The notes under the pieces are model-generated. The model was not told the origin of the DNA, searched no databases, and saw only the letters and a program-made list of their open reading frames with translations. From JBLIRR01 sp049472395 (lineage in GTDB: Bacteria; SZUA-182; DTGQ01; JBLIRR01), in assembly GCA_049472395.1 (NCBI GenBank), contig JBLIRR010000017.1:53248-117247 (forward strand): a DNA stretch of 64,000 nt, read 5' to 3'. How positions within the stretch are numbered: position 1 is the stretch's first letter; every line of letters begins with the position of its first letter. A program made the position numbers and the translations under genes. Positions 34,204 through 42,974 of the stretch are shown one piece after another.

Positions 34204-35109
34204 ATGAGAAATGAATATAAACGCTCTGATATTTTTCGATGCACTCATGAATCACATCATGGATTTGGCAATGTCGTTTCTGTATATCATGTTCTTAAAG
34301 AGAAGAAGTGTTATCCCAATGGATGTATATATTTTAAATGGATGTGCCGTAAGCTGAACAAGGGAGTGCCCTGCCCTAAATCCTTTAAACATGTGGGGAG
34401 AAAATGTCCGAGTTGCCCTGATTATTACGATGAAAAAATTATAAAACGTCCCCACCTTTTACTCAATAAAAAAGAATATCAGGATTTTCTCAATGATCTT
34501 GAGAATTTTCAGATTTGGCTCCATAGTAAAAATAACAAAGAAGTGGAGTGTGCAGGGACTATTAAAAGTGTCAAGCCTCGATTTATAATGGCACCGCACA
34601 ATCAGCGATTTAATTTATTGTTAAAAGGATTTCTTATACTATTTAAAGAAGGATTTATCGATCTTACCTTTTTTGAAGATTCATTTTACGCTATTCTCAG
34701 TCCTTTGCAGCAAAACCGCTTTCAGCTGGGGGAAGGAGATAAGATCGAGATCAGGGCTACTCTTCGCATAGACCGAGGCAGGCTCATTTTACATCGTGTC
34801 CGAAGAGTTGAGGTGGAAGAAAAAACATCTCTCACATTCTGGACCATACGAGAGGCGAAAGAAGCGTTATTATGTAGCACACTCCTTGATGACCAATCTG
34901 AAAAATGTCTGCTCTGTTTACATAGCTGTCTCGTCGATATAGATGATTCTGATACAGGAGAATTGCGGTCTACCTCGCATGGGCAAAGGAGAAGAAAATT
35001 ACTCTGCTTAAAAGGGGTATCCACTCCCGAATACTGCATTGTGCAGGCACAGGAAGAACTCTGCCCCATAGATTATTGTCAGGGAGAAGGAATACAGCAA
35101 TTCTCCTAA
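34204..35109 (+). CDS. Cys-rich conserved hypothetical protein
   Basis: 301 residues in two parts. The N-terminal 80 residues have a Cys cluster (CYPNGCIYFKWMC, GVPCPKSFKHVGRKCPSCPDYY) able to bind zinc or an iron-sulphur cluster. About residues 110-215 look like an OB-fold-type beta domain (GTIKSVKPRF, GFLILFKEGFIDLTFFED, ALI-like strands ending in RLILHRVRRVEV). The C-terminal 75 residues hold another Cys group (SEKCLLCLHSCL, KLLCLKG, CIVQ, CPIDYC). I recall similar architectures in anaerobic bacteria but know no function. It is 17 bp downstream of the Memo-AMMECR1 gene and probably in the same operon, so it may be an accessory of that system. It converges on the actin-like gene with 4 bp between stops. 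Confidence 0.7.
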   Translation: MRNEYKRSDIFRCTHESHHGFGNVVSVYHVLKEKKCYPNGCIYFKWMCRKLNKGVPCPKSFKHVGRKCPSCPDYYDEKIIKRPHLLLNKKEYQDFLNDLENFQIWLHSKNNKEVECAGTIKSVKPRFIMAPHNQRFNLLLKGFLILFKEGFIDLTFFEDSFYAILSPLQQNRFQLGEGDKIEIRATLRIDRGRLILHRVRRVEVEEKTSLTFWTIREAKEALLCSTLLDDQSEKCLLCLHSCLVDIDDSDTGELRSTSHGQRRRKLLCLKGVSTPEYCIVQAQEELCPIDYCQGEGIQQFS

Positions 35110-35113
35110 ACCT

Positions 35114-36160
35114 CTATTCCTTTTTCTTATGAGCAGATGAAGAGGCAGCAACAAGCATCCCCCGGACCGTCGTATTAAGCGGATCTTCAGCAAGTCTCAC
35201 TTCTGATATATCAATTGGCATATTGCTCTTTTTCAGTTCTTTCTCAAATCTATCGCGAAATCCCGTTGGTTTTGCCGTTCCACCTGCAAGCACAATGGGA
35301 ATAGATTTTTCTATCTTGGGAATATTCTTAAGGTCCCGAAGGGCCTTTTTAAAACTATCAATAAGACTTATTATCACATCCCCATAGTAAATATGAAACG
35401 CCTTTTCTGTTTTGTCACGGGGCTCACGAGAAAGATCCAGTGATTCCTCCTTGATTGTCTGGATTCTCGTTGCTTTCTCTCCAGTCACCGACCCTACATT
35501 GACATCTATATAATCACCAGCTTTTAGGTGGCTGTATTTTAAGACAGGTAATGAAAGATACGACATACAAATATTACACATTCCTCCTCCACAACTGATA
35601 CCAATCCCTGTGAAATTATCTTCACTCAACTCAGACAAAATAACTGCCAGGCCTTCATTAACGGCCTCGACTTTCGCATAGCCAAGTTTATTGAGATGAG
35701 ATTTAATCATCCCCTCATGGAATATCAAATTCGTGTCCAGGCCGGCTGCAGGAGATGGACCCGGTACGGAAAAACAAAAGGGAATAGAATTATTTACTTT
35801 GTTCGGTTTGACCAGTCTATCAATAATAGTATGCATTATCATCATCCCATGCTTTTCATAAGGATTAAGAATACCTTTTTGCATGGGGCGTCTCGTTTCT
35901 ACATTAAAAAAATTAGCGAATTTTGCCGAGTCATTCCCAAAGACAAATATTTCATTATCAACACATTGATAATTAATATTTGCATTTTTCAACGATGCCT
36001 CAGTTAACTCTGAAAATGGTACGGACATAAATGCATTGAGCTGCGTTGAAAATTTTATTTCTTCGGAGATTGTATTCTCCGCAAATACTACTCTGCTGGT
36101 GCCAACATCAAGCCCAAAGGCATTTGCAGCTGAGTCTATCTTTTTCATTGTGCCCTCCAT
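35114..36160 (-). CDS. Actin/Hsp70-fold ATPase
   Basis: 348 residues of the actin-like ATPase superfamily. Phosphate-1 loop FGLDVGTSRVVFA (about 16-28), phosphate-2 loop GIGISCGGGMCNICMS (about 185-200) and adenosine motif PIVLAGGTAKPTGF are present, with SVPGPSPAA at connect-1. It resembles MreB/ParM/MamK-size proteins rather than DnaK, as there is no substrate domain. The role (filament, segregation or chaperone-like) is unknown. Two starts are plausible: ATG 36160 after GAGGGG, or ATG 36148 after GGAGGG. The next gene upstream on the strand is an amidase 138 bp away, so a link to cell-shape functions is conceivable but unproven. Confidence 0.8.
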   Translation of the reverse strand: MEGTMKKIDSAANAFGLDVGTSRVVFAENTISEEIKFSTQLNAFMSVPFSELTEASLKNANINYQCVDNEIFVFGNDSAKFANFFNVETRRPMQKGILNPYEKHGMMIMHTIIDRLVKPNKVNNSIPFCFSVPGPSPAAGLDTNLIFHEGMIKSHLNKLGYAKVEAVNEGLAVILSELSEDNFTGIGISCGGGMCNICMSYLSLPVLKYSHLKAGDYIDVNVGSVTGEKATRIQTIKEESLDLSREPRDKTEKAFHIYYGDVIISLIDSFKKALRDLKNIPKIEKSIPIVLAGGTAKPTGFRDRFEKELKKSNMPIDISEVRLAEDPLNTTVRGMLVAASSSAHKKKE

Positions 36161-36298
36161 TTTACACCCCTCTTTTTCTATTAATTATGTATGTAATTTA
36201 TTTAAAATAAAGCGGTTACGCCCGACGACGACAGTCAGGCCTATTCCTGTCTATTATAATTGATTTGAGGAAAAGATCAACAATATTTCTTTAAAAAA

Positions 36299-37702
36299 TT
36301 ATCTTTTTGCGTGCTGTTTATCAAACACGCTCTTTTGATAATCCACCATCTCATCAAATCGGGCCTGCAACTTGAAAGATAGATCTCCTAATCGTATCTT
36401 TTCCTTCCCTGCCCTCTCTTTTAATAAACGCTCTGCCTCGTATACCCCAGACCACGCCTTCCCCCCCAAGCTATTAATCATATTTGTAGAATAACCGAAT
36501 CCAAACTCTAAAATGCTCGGCGAAGGAACGTGATATTTATTGGAAACACCTATTAATTCAAAGGGAAAATCCTGGGCCCAATCCAAATGATAGCCAATGA
36601 TTTTGTTCTTAGAGTTCACGGATATTATCCCATGAACAACGCAATTTCTATCCTCTATATCATAACGCTGCCGCAGCATGTCAGTAAGTCTCCGGGCAGA
36701 TACCAATTGCATAGGAGTTATGCTTGGCTCATTCATAGTACCTGCCAGCATGCTCCTGCCCTCAAAGCTCACCCCGATAAAACTATTATTTAAATTCACA
36801 TATATCTCATAACCACTTGACCATATTGATTCTCCGGCATGATATGCATAATGATCCTCTTTGACAATCCGATATACTCTTCCAAAGCGATCGATGAGAT
36901 AATTATAGCATTTTATTCTTTTTATATAGTGGAGTAAATTACGGGTTGCTTTTAAGATATTATAATTATTTTCCTTGTCAAAGGGGAGGATATCGCTCTC
37001 TGTTGTATGATATACGATACCAACGGGATCATGATGGACTTCATCCGGATCGGGAAGCCCTTCGTATCCCTTTTTAAAAACCAAAAAGCAACGCCTTCCT
37101 GTTGATATTTCATAATCACGAAAAATTCTCAGTCCATTGCTATAAAGTTCATATTCCCTTTTGGATTCCACCATCCAGATAGTATCTGAAATAAGTGTCT
37201 TGGCTAATGATAAATTCATTAATTCGTGCAATTGGGGCTGTGGTTCGATAATGGCAAGGCTTTGCCTGTTTTCTTCTTCTTTATCCTCTATTGTAGCTTG
37301 CTTTTCTATCATTTCAATGAGAAGTGAGTCATCTATCCGTTCCTGTTTATGGAATAAATTATTAAGATGCGGATAGAGCCACACCCCTACTACAAAAAGC
37401 ATAATCGCAAGCCAAATAAATCTGGTTTTGTAATAAAGGCCCAGGAGTCTTAATACAAACGGCAAACCTTCTTGATTTAGATATCGGCTGGATTTGTCTG
37501 TCTGATAAAGGGCCTTTGCAATATAGAGATGATACAGAAACCTTTTCGCGCATGGTATATAAGTAAATATATAAAGAGGGCTGTGGTACTCGGAAATAGC
37601 TTCTCTTAAGAAACGAAATCTAAGTACAGGGTGTCTGATAAATAAAGCATAATTATCTATTAATGCGGCATATTCACTATTGGGTTGAATACCTTCTAAC
37701 AT
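36299..37702 (-). CDS. Membrane-anchored N-acetylmuramoyl-L-alanine amidase domain protein
   Basis: 467 residues. The N-terminal 90 residues are cytoplasmic and helical, a TM helix follows (about 95-112, WLAIMLFVVGVWLYP), then a linker. The Amidase_2/PGRP-like domain covers about 220-390: GIVYHTTES with the first zinc His, NYLIDRFGRVYRIV, HAGES, IGVSFEG, VHG and YHLDW, which likely provides the third ligand and catalytic Asp. The tail (about 400-467) is charged and helical. It probably cleaves or binds peptidoglycan stem peptides in the periplasm. It follows the polyprenyl synthetase gene with 13 bp between, in a run trxB-like, polyprenyl synthetase, amidase. Undecaprenyl/polyprenyl supply and wall hydrolysis fit together loosely. 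Confidence 0.8.
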   Translation of the reverse strand: MLEGIQPNSEYAALIDNYALFIRHPVLRFRFLREAISEYHSPLYIFTYIPCAKRFLYHLYIAKALYQTDKSSRYLNQEGLPFVLRLLGLYYKTRFIWLAIMLFVVGVWLYPHLNNLFHKQERIDDSLLIEMIEKQATIEDKEEENRQSLAIIEPQPQLHELMNLSLAKTLISDTIWMVESKREYELYSNGLRIFRDYEISTGRRCFLVFKKGYEGLPDPDEVHHDPVGIVYHTTESDILPFDKENNYNILKATRNLLHYIKRIKCYNYLIDRFGRVYRIVKEDHYAYHAGESIWSSGYEIYVNLNNSFIGVSFEGRSMLAGTMNEPSITPMQLVSARRLTDMLRQRYDIEDRNCVVHGIISVNSKNKIIGYHLDWAQDFPFELIGVSNKYHVPSPSILEFGFGYSTNMINSLGGKAWSGVYEAERLLKERAGKEKIRLGDLSFKLQARFDEMVDYQKSVFDKQHAKR

Positions 37703-37715
37703 TGTGAACGATACC

Positions 37716-38723
37716 TTAATAATCTCGTTCTACTATATAATCCGCTAGATCCAATAATGCTTGGAGAGAAGTGGAATGATCAAACGCCGACAATTTCTCT
37801 TTTGCTCGTGCAATATAGCTTCGCGCTTTATCAAAGGTATAGTGCGTGCCCCTATATTTATCAACAAGGGAAAGGATCCACTGAATATCATCATTGTCAA
37901 AAAATTTTTTCTTGCTTATTCTCTCTGTTTCTATTTTTTCTTCCGGTTGCGCCATTTTAAGTGAATAAATTAACGGCAAGGTACAATTGCCTTCCCGGAA
38001 ATCATTCACTACCGGTTTTCCCAACTTTTTCTCATCAGCGATAAAATCAAGTGCGTCATCGACTAGCTGAAAGGCCATTCCCACATCCATCCCAAAATCG
38101 GTCACTTTATCGAGTAAAGAATCTGACAATCCTCCTAGTATCCCGCCTATTTTGCAGCACATAGAGATAAAGAAGGCAGTTTTTTCCCCGATAATGTCGA
38201 GGTATAACTCCTCACTCACATCCATACGACCCATCTTGCGCAATTGCAATATTTCGCCATTGGTTAAAGAGGCGGTTGCTGATGATACGGCAGCCATTAT
38301 CTCATATTGCTTGTTTTCCACTAACCAGAAAAATGATTTCGCAAATAAATAATCCCCTACCAAGATGGGGAGCCTGTCCCCCCACTTGCTATTAGCCGAA
38401 GCTTTTCCTCTCCTCAGGGGAGATTGGTCTATCACATCATCATGTAGCAATGTAGCTGCATGGATAAATTCAACAATAGTTCCAACAAAAATATCACCAT
38501 CTCCTTTATACCCCCCTAATGAGCTGCATAAAAAAAGAAAGATAGGCCGTATTCGCTTTCCTTTGCTCATGCAAATATACGTTGCAATCTGAGACAGGAG
38601 TGGATTATCAATATCTAATAATTTCGTGATTTTATCCTCAAGTCTTTTGATCCGATCGCCCAAGGTTAATTGAACTAAATCAGGCAAGCCTTTCTTTTTC
38701 TCGACTAATTTATTTGCCCCCAT
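37716..38723 (-). CDS. Polyprenyl diphosphate synthase (trans-isoprenyl, IspB/HepT-like)
   Basis: 335 residues. The first Asp-rich motif is LLHDDVIDQSPLRRGKAS, the second is QLVDDALDF, and GKRIRPIFLFL and GEILQLRKM are typical. The residues before the first motif that set chain length are small (HAATLL), in keeping with a long-chain product for quinone side chains or lipid carriers. The second motif reads DDALD, as in other bacterial medium and long-chain synthases. It starts 3 bp after the thioredoxin reductase stop and ends 13 bp before the amidase ATG, so it is the middle of a three-gene operon. Quinone-chain synthesis is the likeliest role. Confidence 0.92.
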   Translation of the reverse strand: MGANKLVEKKKGLPDLVQLTLGDRIKRLEDKITKLLDIDNPLLSQIATYICMSKGKRIRPIFLFLCSSLGGYKGDGDIFVGTIVEFIHAATLLHDDVIDQSPLRRGKASANSKWGDRLPILVGDYLFAKSFFWLVENKQYEIMAAVSSATASLTNGEILQLRKMGRMDVSEELYLDIIGEKTAFFISMCCKIGGILGGLSDSLLDKVTDFGMDVGMAFQLVDDALDFIADEKKLGKPVVNDFREGNCTLPLIYSLKMAQPEEKIETERISKKKFFDNDDIQWILSLVDKYRGTHYTFDKARSYIARAKEKLSAFDHSTSLQALLDLADYIVERDY

Positions 38724-38726
38724 ACT

Positions 38727-39668
38727 TTATTCCATATTGTGCTGGATATAGTGATACGCTGATATTGCGGCAATCGCTCCATCATTTGTGGCCGTCACAA
38801 TCTGACGCAGCATTTTTTTTCGACAATCCCCTGCGGCAAATATGCCCGGCATAGAGGTACACATATTTTCATCAGTAATTATATAGCCATCATTATCGAG
38901 AGTGACCATATTCTTCACTATATCTGTCTGAGGAATTGATCCCGCAAAAATAAAAACCCCTGCAGTTTCTATGTCGCTTTCTTGATTCGTTTTTACATTA
39001 CGAACCGTCACGCTCTCAACCAAGGAAGTGCCGTTTATTTTCTCCACCACCGAATCCCATATAAATTCAATGGCGGGATTCTTTAAAGCCCTCTCCTGCA
39101 CAATCCAATCGCCGCGTAATTTATCTCGGCGATGTATAACCGTCACTTTTGATGCGAACTGTGTTAAATAGAGGGCCTCATAGAGAGCAGTATTGCCACC
39201 TCCCACCACAATTATTTTCTGATTCTTAAAAAAGGGGGCATCACAGGTTGCACAATAGGATATGCCTTTGCCTAAAAATGTTTTTTCTCCTTCAACGTTA
39301 AGTGCTTTTGGGATTGAACCCCCTGCTACAATCACTGTTTTTGATTGAATCATATGTCCATTGGAGAGGTGTATTTGAAAAATAGAAGGGTGTAAAATTG
39401 TTACCACAGATACTAAATCTATTATCTCAAGACCAAATGATTGTGCTTGGGCACTCATCTTCTCAGTAATGTCACGCCCTGAAACTGCCTCCATAATGCC
39501 AGGATAATTCTCTACGTGAGAAGCAGTCGCAGCCATGCCCCCCACTATGCCTTTCTCTACCAATAACGCTCTCATGCCGCTACGCACGGCATAAAGTCCT
39601 GCTGTAAGCCCTGCAGGACCTCCGCCACAAATCACCACATCCCATATGCCCTGTGTAATATCACTCAT
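38727..39668 (-). CDS. trxB: Thioredoxin-disulfide reductase
   Basis: 313 residues, two Rossmann domains. The FAD site is VVICGGGPAGLTAGLYAVRSGM, the redox pair is CATCD in SYCATCDAPFF, the NADPH site is VVGGGNTALYEALYL, and the second FAD motif is GIFAAGDCR. Length and motif spacing are standard for low-molecular-weight TrxB, which reduces thioredoxin with NADPH. No thioredoxin gene is adjacent. In this window thiol reduction could also support the redox proteins around 24-35 kb, but that is speculation. It is first in the operon with the prenyl synthase and amidase. Confidence 0.93.
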   Translation of the reverse strand: MSDITQGIWDVVICGGGPAGLTAGLYAVRSGMRALLVEKGIVGGMAATASHVENYPGIMEAVSGRDITEKMSAQAQSFGLEIIDLVSVVTILHPSIFQIHLSNGHMIQSKTVIVAGGSIPKALNVEGEKTFLGKGISYCATCDAPFFKNQKIIVVGGGNTALYEALYLTQFASKVTVIHRRDKLRGDWIVQERALKNPAIEFIWDSVVEKINGTSLVESVTVRNVKTNQESDIETAGVFIFAGSIPQTDIVKNMVTLDNDGYIITDENMCTSMPGIFAAGDCRKKMLRQIVTATNDGAIAAISAYHYIQHNME

Positions 39669-39871
39669 TATCTGCGCTTTACTATTTTTTATTCAGAACA
39701 GATACTCGCTCTTTTCATAGATTCTCAAATGTTTCTTCTCAAATCTTTTTATTAATATCATATTTTTTACCGTATGTCTATACATATTCTTTCACTTAAG
39801 CGATGCACCTTATGAAAAAATTTAACCTGAATTCTCGCAAATTCATTGCCGGCTATGAGAGGTAAAAAATG

Positions 39872-39914
39872 AAAAAAAATGGAGTTGAGAAGAATTTATT
39901 CTCCCCAACTCCAT
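39872..39914 (-). terminator. Rho-independent terminator of the exported-protein gene
   Basis: Read on the minus strand: ATGGAGTTG, then a GGGAGAATAAATTCTTCT inner stem-loop, CAACTCCAT and a run of eight T. It lies about 110 bp past the stop of the gene at 40028-40588. This is the clearest terminator in the window. The rest of the 359-bp gap 39669-40027 contains only the promoter side of trxB. Confidence 0.8.
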
Positions 39915-40027
39915 CATATTTTCTCAAGTTATTGGATTTAAATAGGTAGAGGTGCTTCCCTCATTATTTAACCGTTAAAATTTGCTTTCTCAGCTTTGCT
40001 GTGTAAGTGAAAAGGGCCTTCCCACTG

Positions 40028-40588
40028 TTAGAACACAAAAGGAAATGGGGGAGTGCCCCAGAGTACTTCAACAGGTAAGAGGTCAAAATAGCTCAATGCG
40101 CCTAGCGTTGCTCCAAATGCTGCTACATAGGTATTATTCGCCACAGCTGTCAATAAATCAAAATGCTCAAAATTAGGCACCAGAAATTCATATCCAACAG
40201 GAAGAGGATTGCCCCACACTGTCCCATCAGGAAGTATATGATCAGGCGGCGGAAATGGATTAAAGCCGGTAAGAAGATCAAACATGTAAAGATTTCCTCC
40301 TAATAAGAGAGGTGCATTATAGAGGAACCACGGCGAAGCCTGCTCAATATCCCATACAAAAGCAGGCATTACTGGTAGCTGGGTTGTGCTTGTGAGAGAA
40401 CTTACAAGAGGGGTGGCCACACCGGTAAGAGGATCAATGGGAGATAATGCCTCTGTCCATAATGGCCAGAGTATATTATAAGGAGGCATATTCTGCCAAT
40501 ACTGAGCAGATACAGATGATGTTAGAAAAAAGCCGACAACTAAACCAATAACAAACAATGACAAGATAATATGTTTTGCCCTACGCAT
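40028..40588 (-). CDS. Exported protein of unknown function, Pro/aromatic-rich
   Basis: 186 residues from ATG 40588; AAAAGGAGAAAGGAATAAG supports it. An in-frame start at 40648 would add 20 very basic residues before the signal peptide and is unlikely. The signal peptide ends at SVSAQ. The mature protein is rich in Pro, Leu, Trp and Phe (YWQNMPPYNILWPLW, GFNPFPPPDH, WGTPPFPFVF) and contains two related segments, MFDLLTGFNPF and HFDLLTAVANN. No Cys and no known domain. Upstream is the long DnaA-box region; downstream is a strong terminator, so it is monocistronic. Style resembles the exported proteins at 15139 and 18732. Confidence 0.65.
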   Translation of the reverse strand: MRRAKHIILSLFVIGLVVGFFLTSSVSAQYWQNMPPYNILWPLWTEALSPIDPLTGVATPLVSSLTSTTQLPVMPAFVWDIEQASPWFLYNAPLLLGGNLYMFDLLTGFNPFPPPDHILPDGTVWGNPLPVGYEFLVPNFEHFDLLTAVANNTYVAAFGATLGALSYFDLLPVEVLWGTPPFPFVF

Positions 40589-41521
40589 ACTTATTCCTTT
40601 CTCCTTTTTAGTTTCTCTTCTCTTCTTTTTATCTCTTTTCCTTCCCATTTTTTTAAGAGATGATTAATTACGTTTTAAATTTACTTTACACTCTCCTAAC
40701 TGTCCTCCTAAACTCTCCTCCTTTCTCTTCTCTATGAAGGTTATGCACCTCTACCCATTCTCTATAATTATGCCTGATAGATTTTAACGCACTTATTTAT
40801 GTATGCTCTTTTTATAAAAATATAAAAACTTTTAGATTAATTTTTAAGAAAAGGGATAATAGTGAATGACAATTTATGTCATTCACTAGAATGTATATTA
40901 TATTATGTTATTTTTTTTGTCAACTCTTTCTTTGGTAGATTATAAGTTCTTAGGATATTTAATACTTTTATGATTATCTATGATTATTATTTTTCAGTGT
41001 ATCTCCTTATGGCGCAATGCTTTATGGCTTTTTGACCATCTCGCAGAGAACGGGATACATCTGGGCTGCCTCCAGTAATGAGGAGAAAAAAGGATCGCTA
41101 TTTTTTTTTAAATGTCAAGTTTATTTTTTTAAAAAAATTGCATCTGTGAATAACTCGAAATTATTAATCAAAAAGAATTCACATAGGATACATTAAAGGA
41201 ATAGAGATCACATAATTGTTTGAAAGATAAAGTATTATTAAAAAACTCTTCCACAATTAAATGTGCTAATTTCATCATAATTATCGACAGTTAGACGAGT
41301 TATTACTCGAGTTATACACAGGTTATCCACAACTTCTGTGGAAAGCTCAATTAACTCTTTGAATGAAAAGTGACAGGGCCTTGTCACCCAGCTTCTGCCA
41401 TAAAACATATTTACCTATAAAACTTCAAATAACATGGTAAACTGCCGACATTTATCCACCAGCGATTCTGTTCTCGGGAATATATCATGTGGCAAAAATA
41501 CAAAAGTCAAAACTAACAATG
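40589..41521. other. Long AT-rich intergenic region
   Basis: 933 bp without a credible gene, the longest gene-free stretch in the window. The left part (40780-41140) is very AT-rich with A and T tracts and a tandem ATGATTATC/ATGATTATT near 40970. The right part carries the DnaA-box-like cluster and, at 41370-41387, the near-palindrome GTGACAGGGCCTTGTCAC. Confidence 0.6.
41145..41460. promoter_or_regulatory. DnaA-box-like cluster (candidate oriC or DnaA-controlled site)
   Basis: Matches to the DnaA box TTATNCACA: TGTGAATAA (41145-41153, reverse), TTATACACA (41312-41320) and TTATCCACA (41323-41331), the last two spaced 11 bp, about one helical turn. One-mismatch sites are TTATCGACA (41281-41289) and TTATCCACC (41452-41460). 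TGTGGAAAG (41337-41345) is a weaker reverse site. An AT-rich stretch lies beside the cluster. No dnaA, dnaN, gyrB or parAB is in the window. Confidence 0.45.
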
Positions 41522-42739
41522 CTAAAAATGCCGTGATACCGGACCTTCCTGTTCAACAAACTGGATCTCGTAAGGAACAGGCTTTCTCCCGAAACATATA
41601 TCCAATGCTTCATAAAGAGCTATCTCTTGAAGATTCACCTGCCTTTGTTTAATTGCCTCTGACGTTGGCATATACACTATCTTGCCATCCTCTTCTTTTA
41701 CAACTGTCACCCCTGAAATACCCTGTTCCAGTAATAACACGGCAGCGCTCCCAGCTTCAGTACCGAATGCAACATCAAAGGCGGAAGAATTTCCGCACCT
41801 AACCAAATGGCCCGGATTAACCTCTCTTACCTCGGGCAATTCATAAAGACCCTCCACATACATACCAGACTTTTTCATAAAGTCTTTCATCTCCGGATCT
41901 TTCTCCATTCTTGCCTCAAGTTGTTTTCTCACATACTTGCCTGCTCCTGATAGCTTTTTATGTCCAAACGCATCTGTTTTCACTGACTCATCAGTAATAT
42001 TCATCCCCGCTAAGTCCTTTATGCCTTCAGCCACAACGATCATATACGTTCCGGCTTTTACGTCACTGTGCAATATACGACGTATGAATACCCTCTTAAA
42101 ATGGGTATAGGTATAGTCAAAATCTACAGGGATTTCAGGGATCAAGATACAATCGGCATCCGCTCCTACACCTCCCATAAAAGCAGTATGTCCTGCATAT
42201 CGTCCAAAAACTTCTATCACGATAGCTCGATTATGGGTACGACCGGTAGTCTTTAAGTCCTTGGTAAATTTCGCAATTCTATTAATGGTTGAATCTCCGC
42301 CCACACTATATGTTTGCAGATCCAAATCCATAGTCTTGGGAGCATGAACGCAGGGAATCCCCTGGGCCGCCAGGTCTACTATGACACTGCCTGTATCATC
42401 TCCACCACTGATAACTAAGCCATCAATGCCTTTGGCCTTCAAGCTCTCTTTTATTTTCTTATACTTATCTTCATCCTTTATCTTTCCGATCTTCACTCTG
42501 CTATGGCCTGCTTCAGAACCTGCAAGATTGGCATCAAATTGATCCAATCTATCTTGTGTTAACTGAACAAGCTCATTAATCTGGTTTAAATTATAAAGCC
42601 CTGCATATCCATTAGGGATGATATACACCTCTATCCCTCTGCTAAAGGCCATTTTAGCTGTGCCTTTAATGACTGCATTGAGACCTCCACAATCCCCGCC
42701 ACTTGTTATGATCCCGATTCGTTTCATAGAAGATGACAT
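41522..42739 (-). CDS. 6-phosphofructokinase, probably pyrophosphate-dependent
   Basis: 405 residues from ATG 42739, 7 nt after AGGAGG; an ATG six bases earlier sits too close to the ribosome binding site. Fold motifs are IGIITSGGDCGGLNAVIKG, VISGGDDTGSV, HAPKTMDLD, YSVGGDSTINRI and EVFGRYAGHTAF. Asp in GGDD and Lys in PKT occupy the two positions that in PPi-dependent PFKs replace the Gly residues of ATP enzymes, so PPi is the likely phosphoryl donor and the reaction reversible. The catalytic Asp of TMD is kept, although the usual TIDND reads TMDLD. PPi use would fit an energy-limited anaerobe and the GTP-PEPCK at 19209. Confidence 0.88.
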   Translation of the reverse strand: MSSSMKRIGIITSGGDCGGLNAVIKGTAKMAFSRGIEVYIIPNGYAGLYNLNQINELVQLTQDRLDQFDANLAGSEAGHSRVKIGKIKDEDKYKKIKESLKAKGIDGLVISGGDDTGSVIVDLAAQGIPCVHAPKTMDLDLQTYSVGGDSTINRIAKFTKDLKTTGRTHNRAIVIEVFGRYAGHTAFMGGVGADADCILIPEIPVDFDYTYTHFKRVFIRRILHSDVKAGTYMIVVAEGIKDLAGMNITDESVKTDAFGHKKLSGAGKYVRKQLEARMEKDPEMKDFMKKSGMYVEGLYELPEVREVNPGHLVRCGNSSAFDVAFGTEAGSAAVLLLEQGISGVTVVKEEDGKIVYMPTSEAIKQRQVNLQEIALYEALDICFGRKPVPYEIQFVEQEGPVSRHF

Positions 42740-42861
42740 ATACATACCTCCTCTCTAAAATATTATAAAAATATAAATAATTAATCACTCTTAGGTTTAT
42801 TTAAATCTCTATGATTGTATCACTATTGCCTCGTATACTCAAACCTTGTTCTTTCATTTCC

Positions 42862-42965
42862 CAGGGCAATCCCATGAAAGATTTCATCCGCCAAATATTT
42901 TTGACATCGAATGAAAACACAAATAACCCATTCAACGTTTGATATTGAATATTGAATGTTGGATG
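42862..42965. repeat. MITE-like end plus TTGAATATTGAATG-type palindrome
   Basis: CAGGGCAATCCCATGAAA (42862-42879) matches the repeat ends at 21221 and 21444 with one change, and the similarity to the 21444 copy extends over GATTTCATCC. At 42929-42965 is an imperfect palindrome with outer arms CATTCAAC and GTTGGATG, a common kind of dispersed repeat. It ends 10 bp before the stop of the sigma-54 activator gene and could act as its transcript end. Confidence 0.5.
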
Positions 42966-42974
42966 TTCGAAAGT

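Noticed and set aside
42862..42965. GEMM-type (cyclic di-GMP) riboswitch, suggested by CAGGGCAA
   Set aside because: Only this short string matches; the rest of the riboswitch core is absent and the same string is a terminal repeat at 21221 and 21444.
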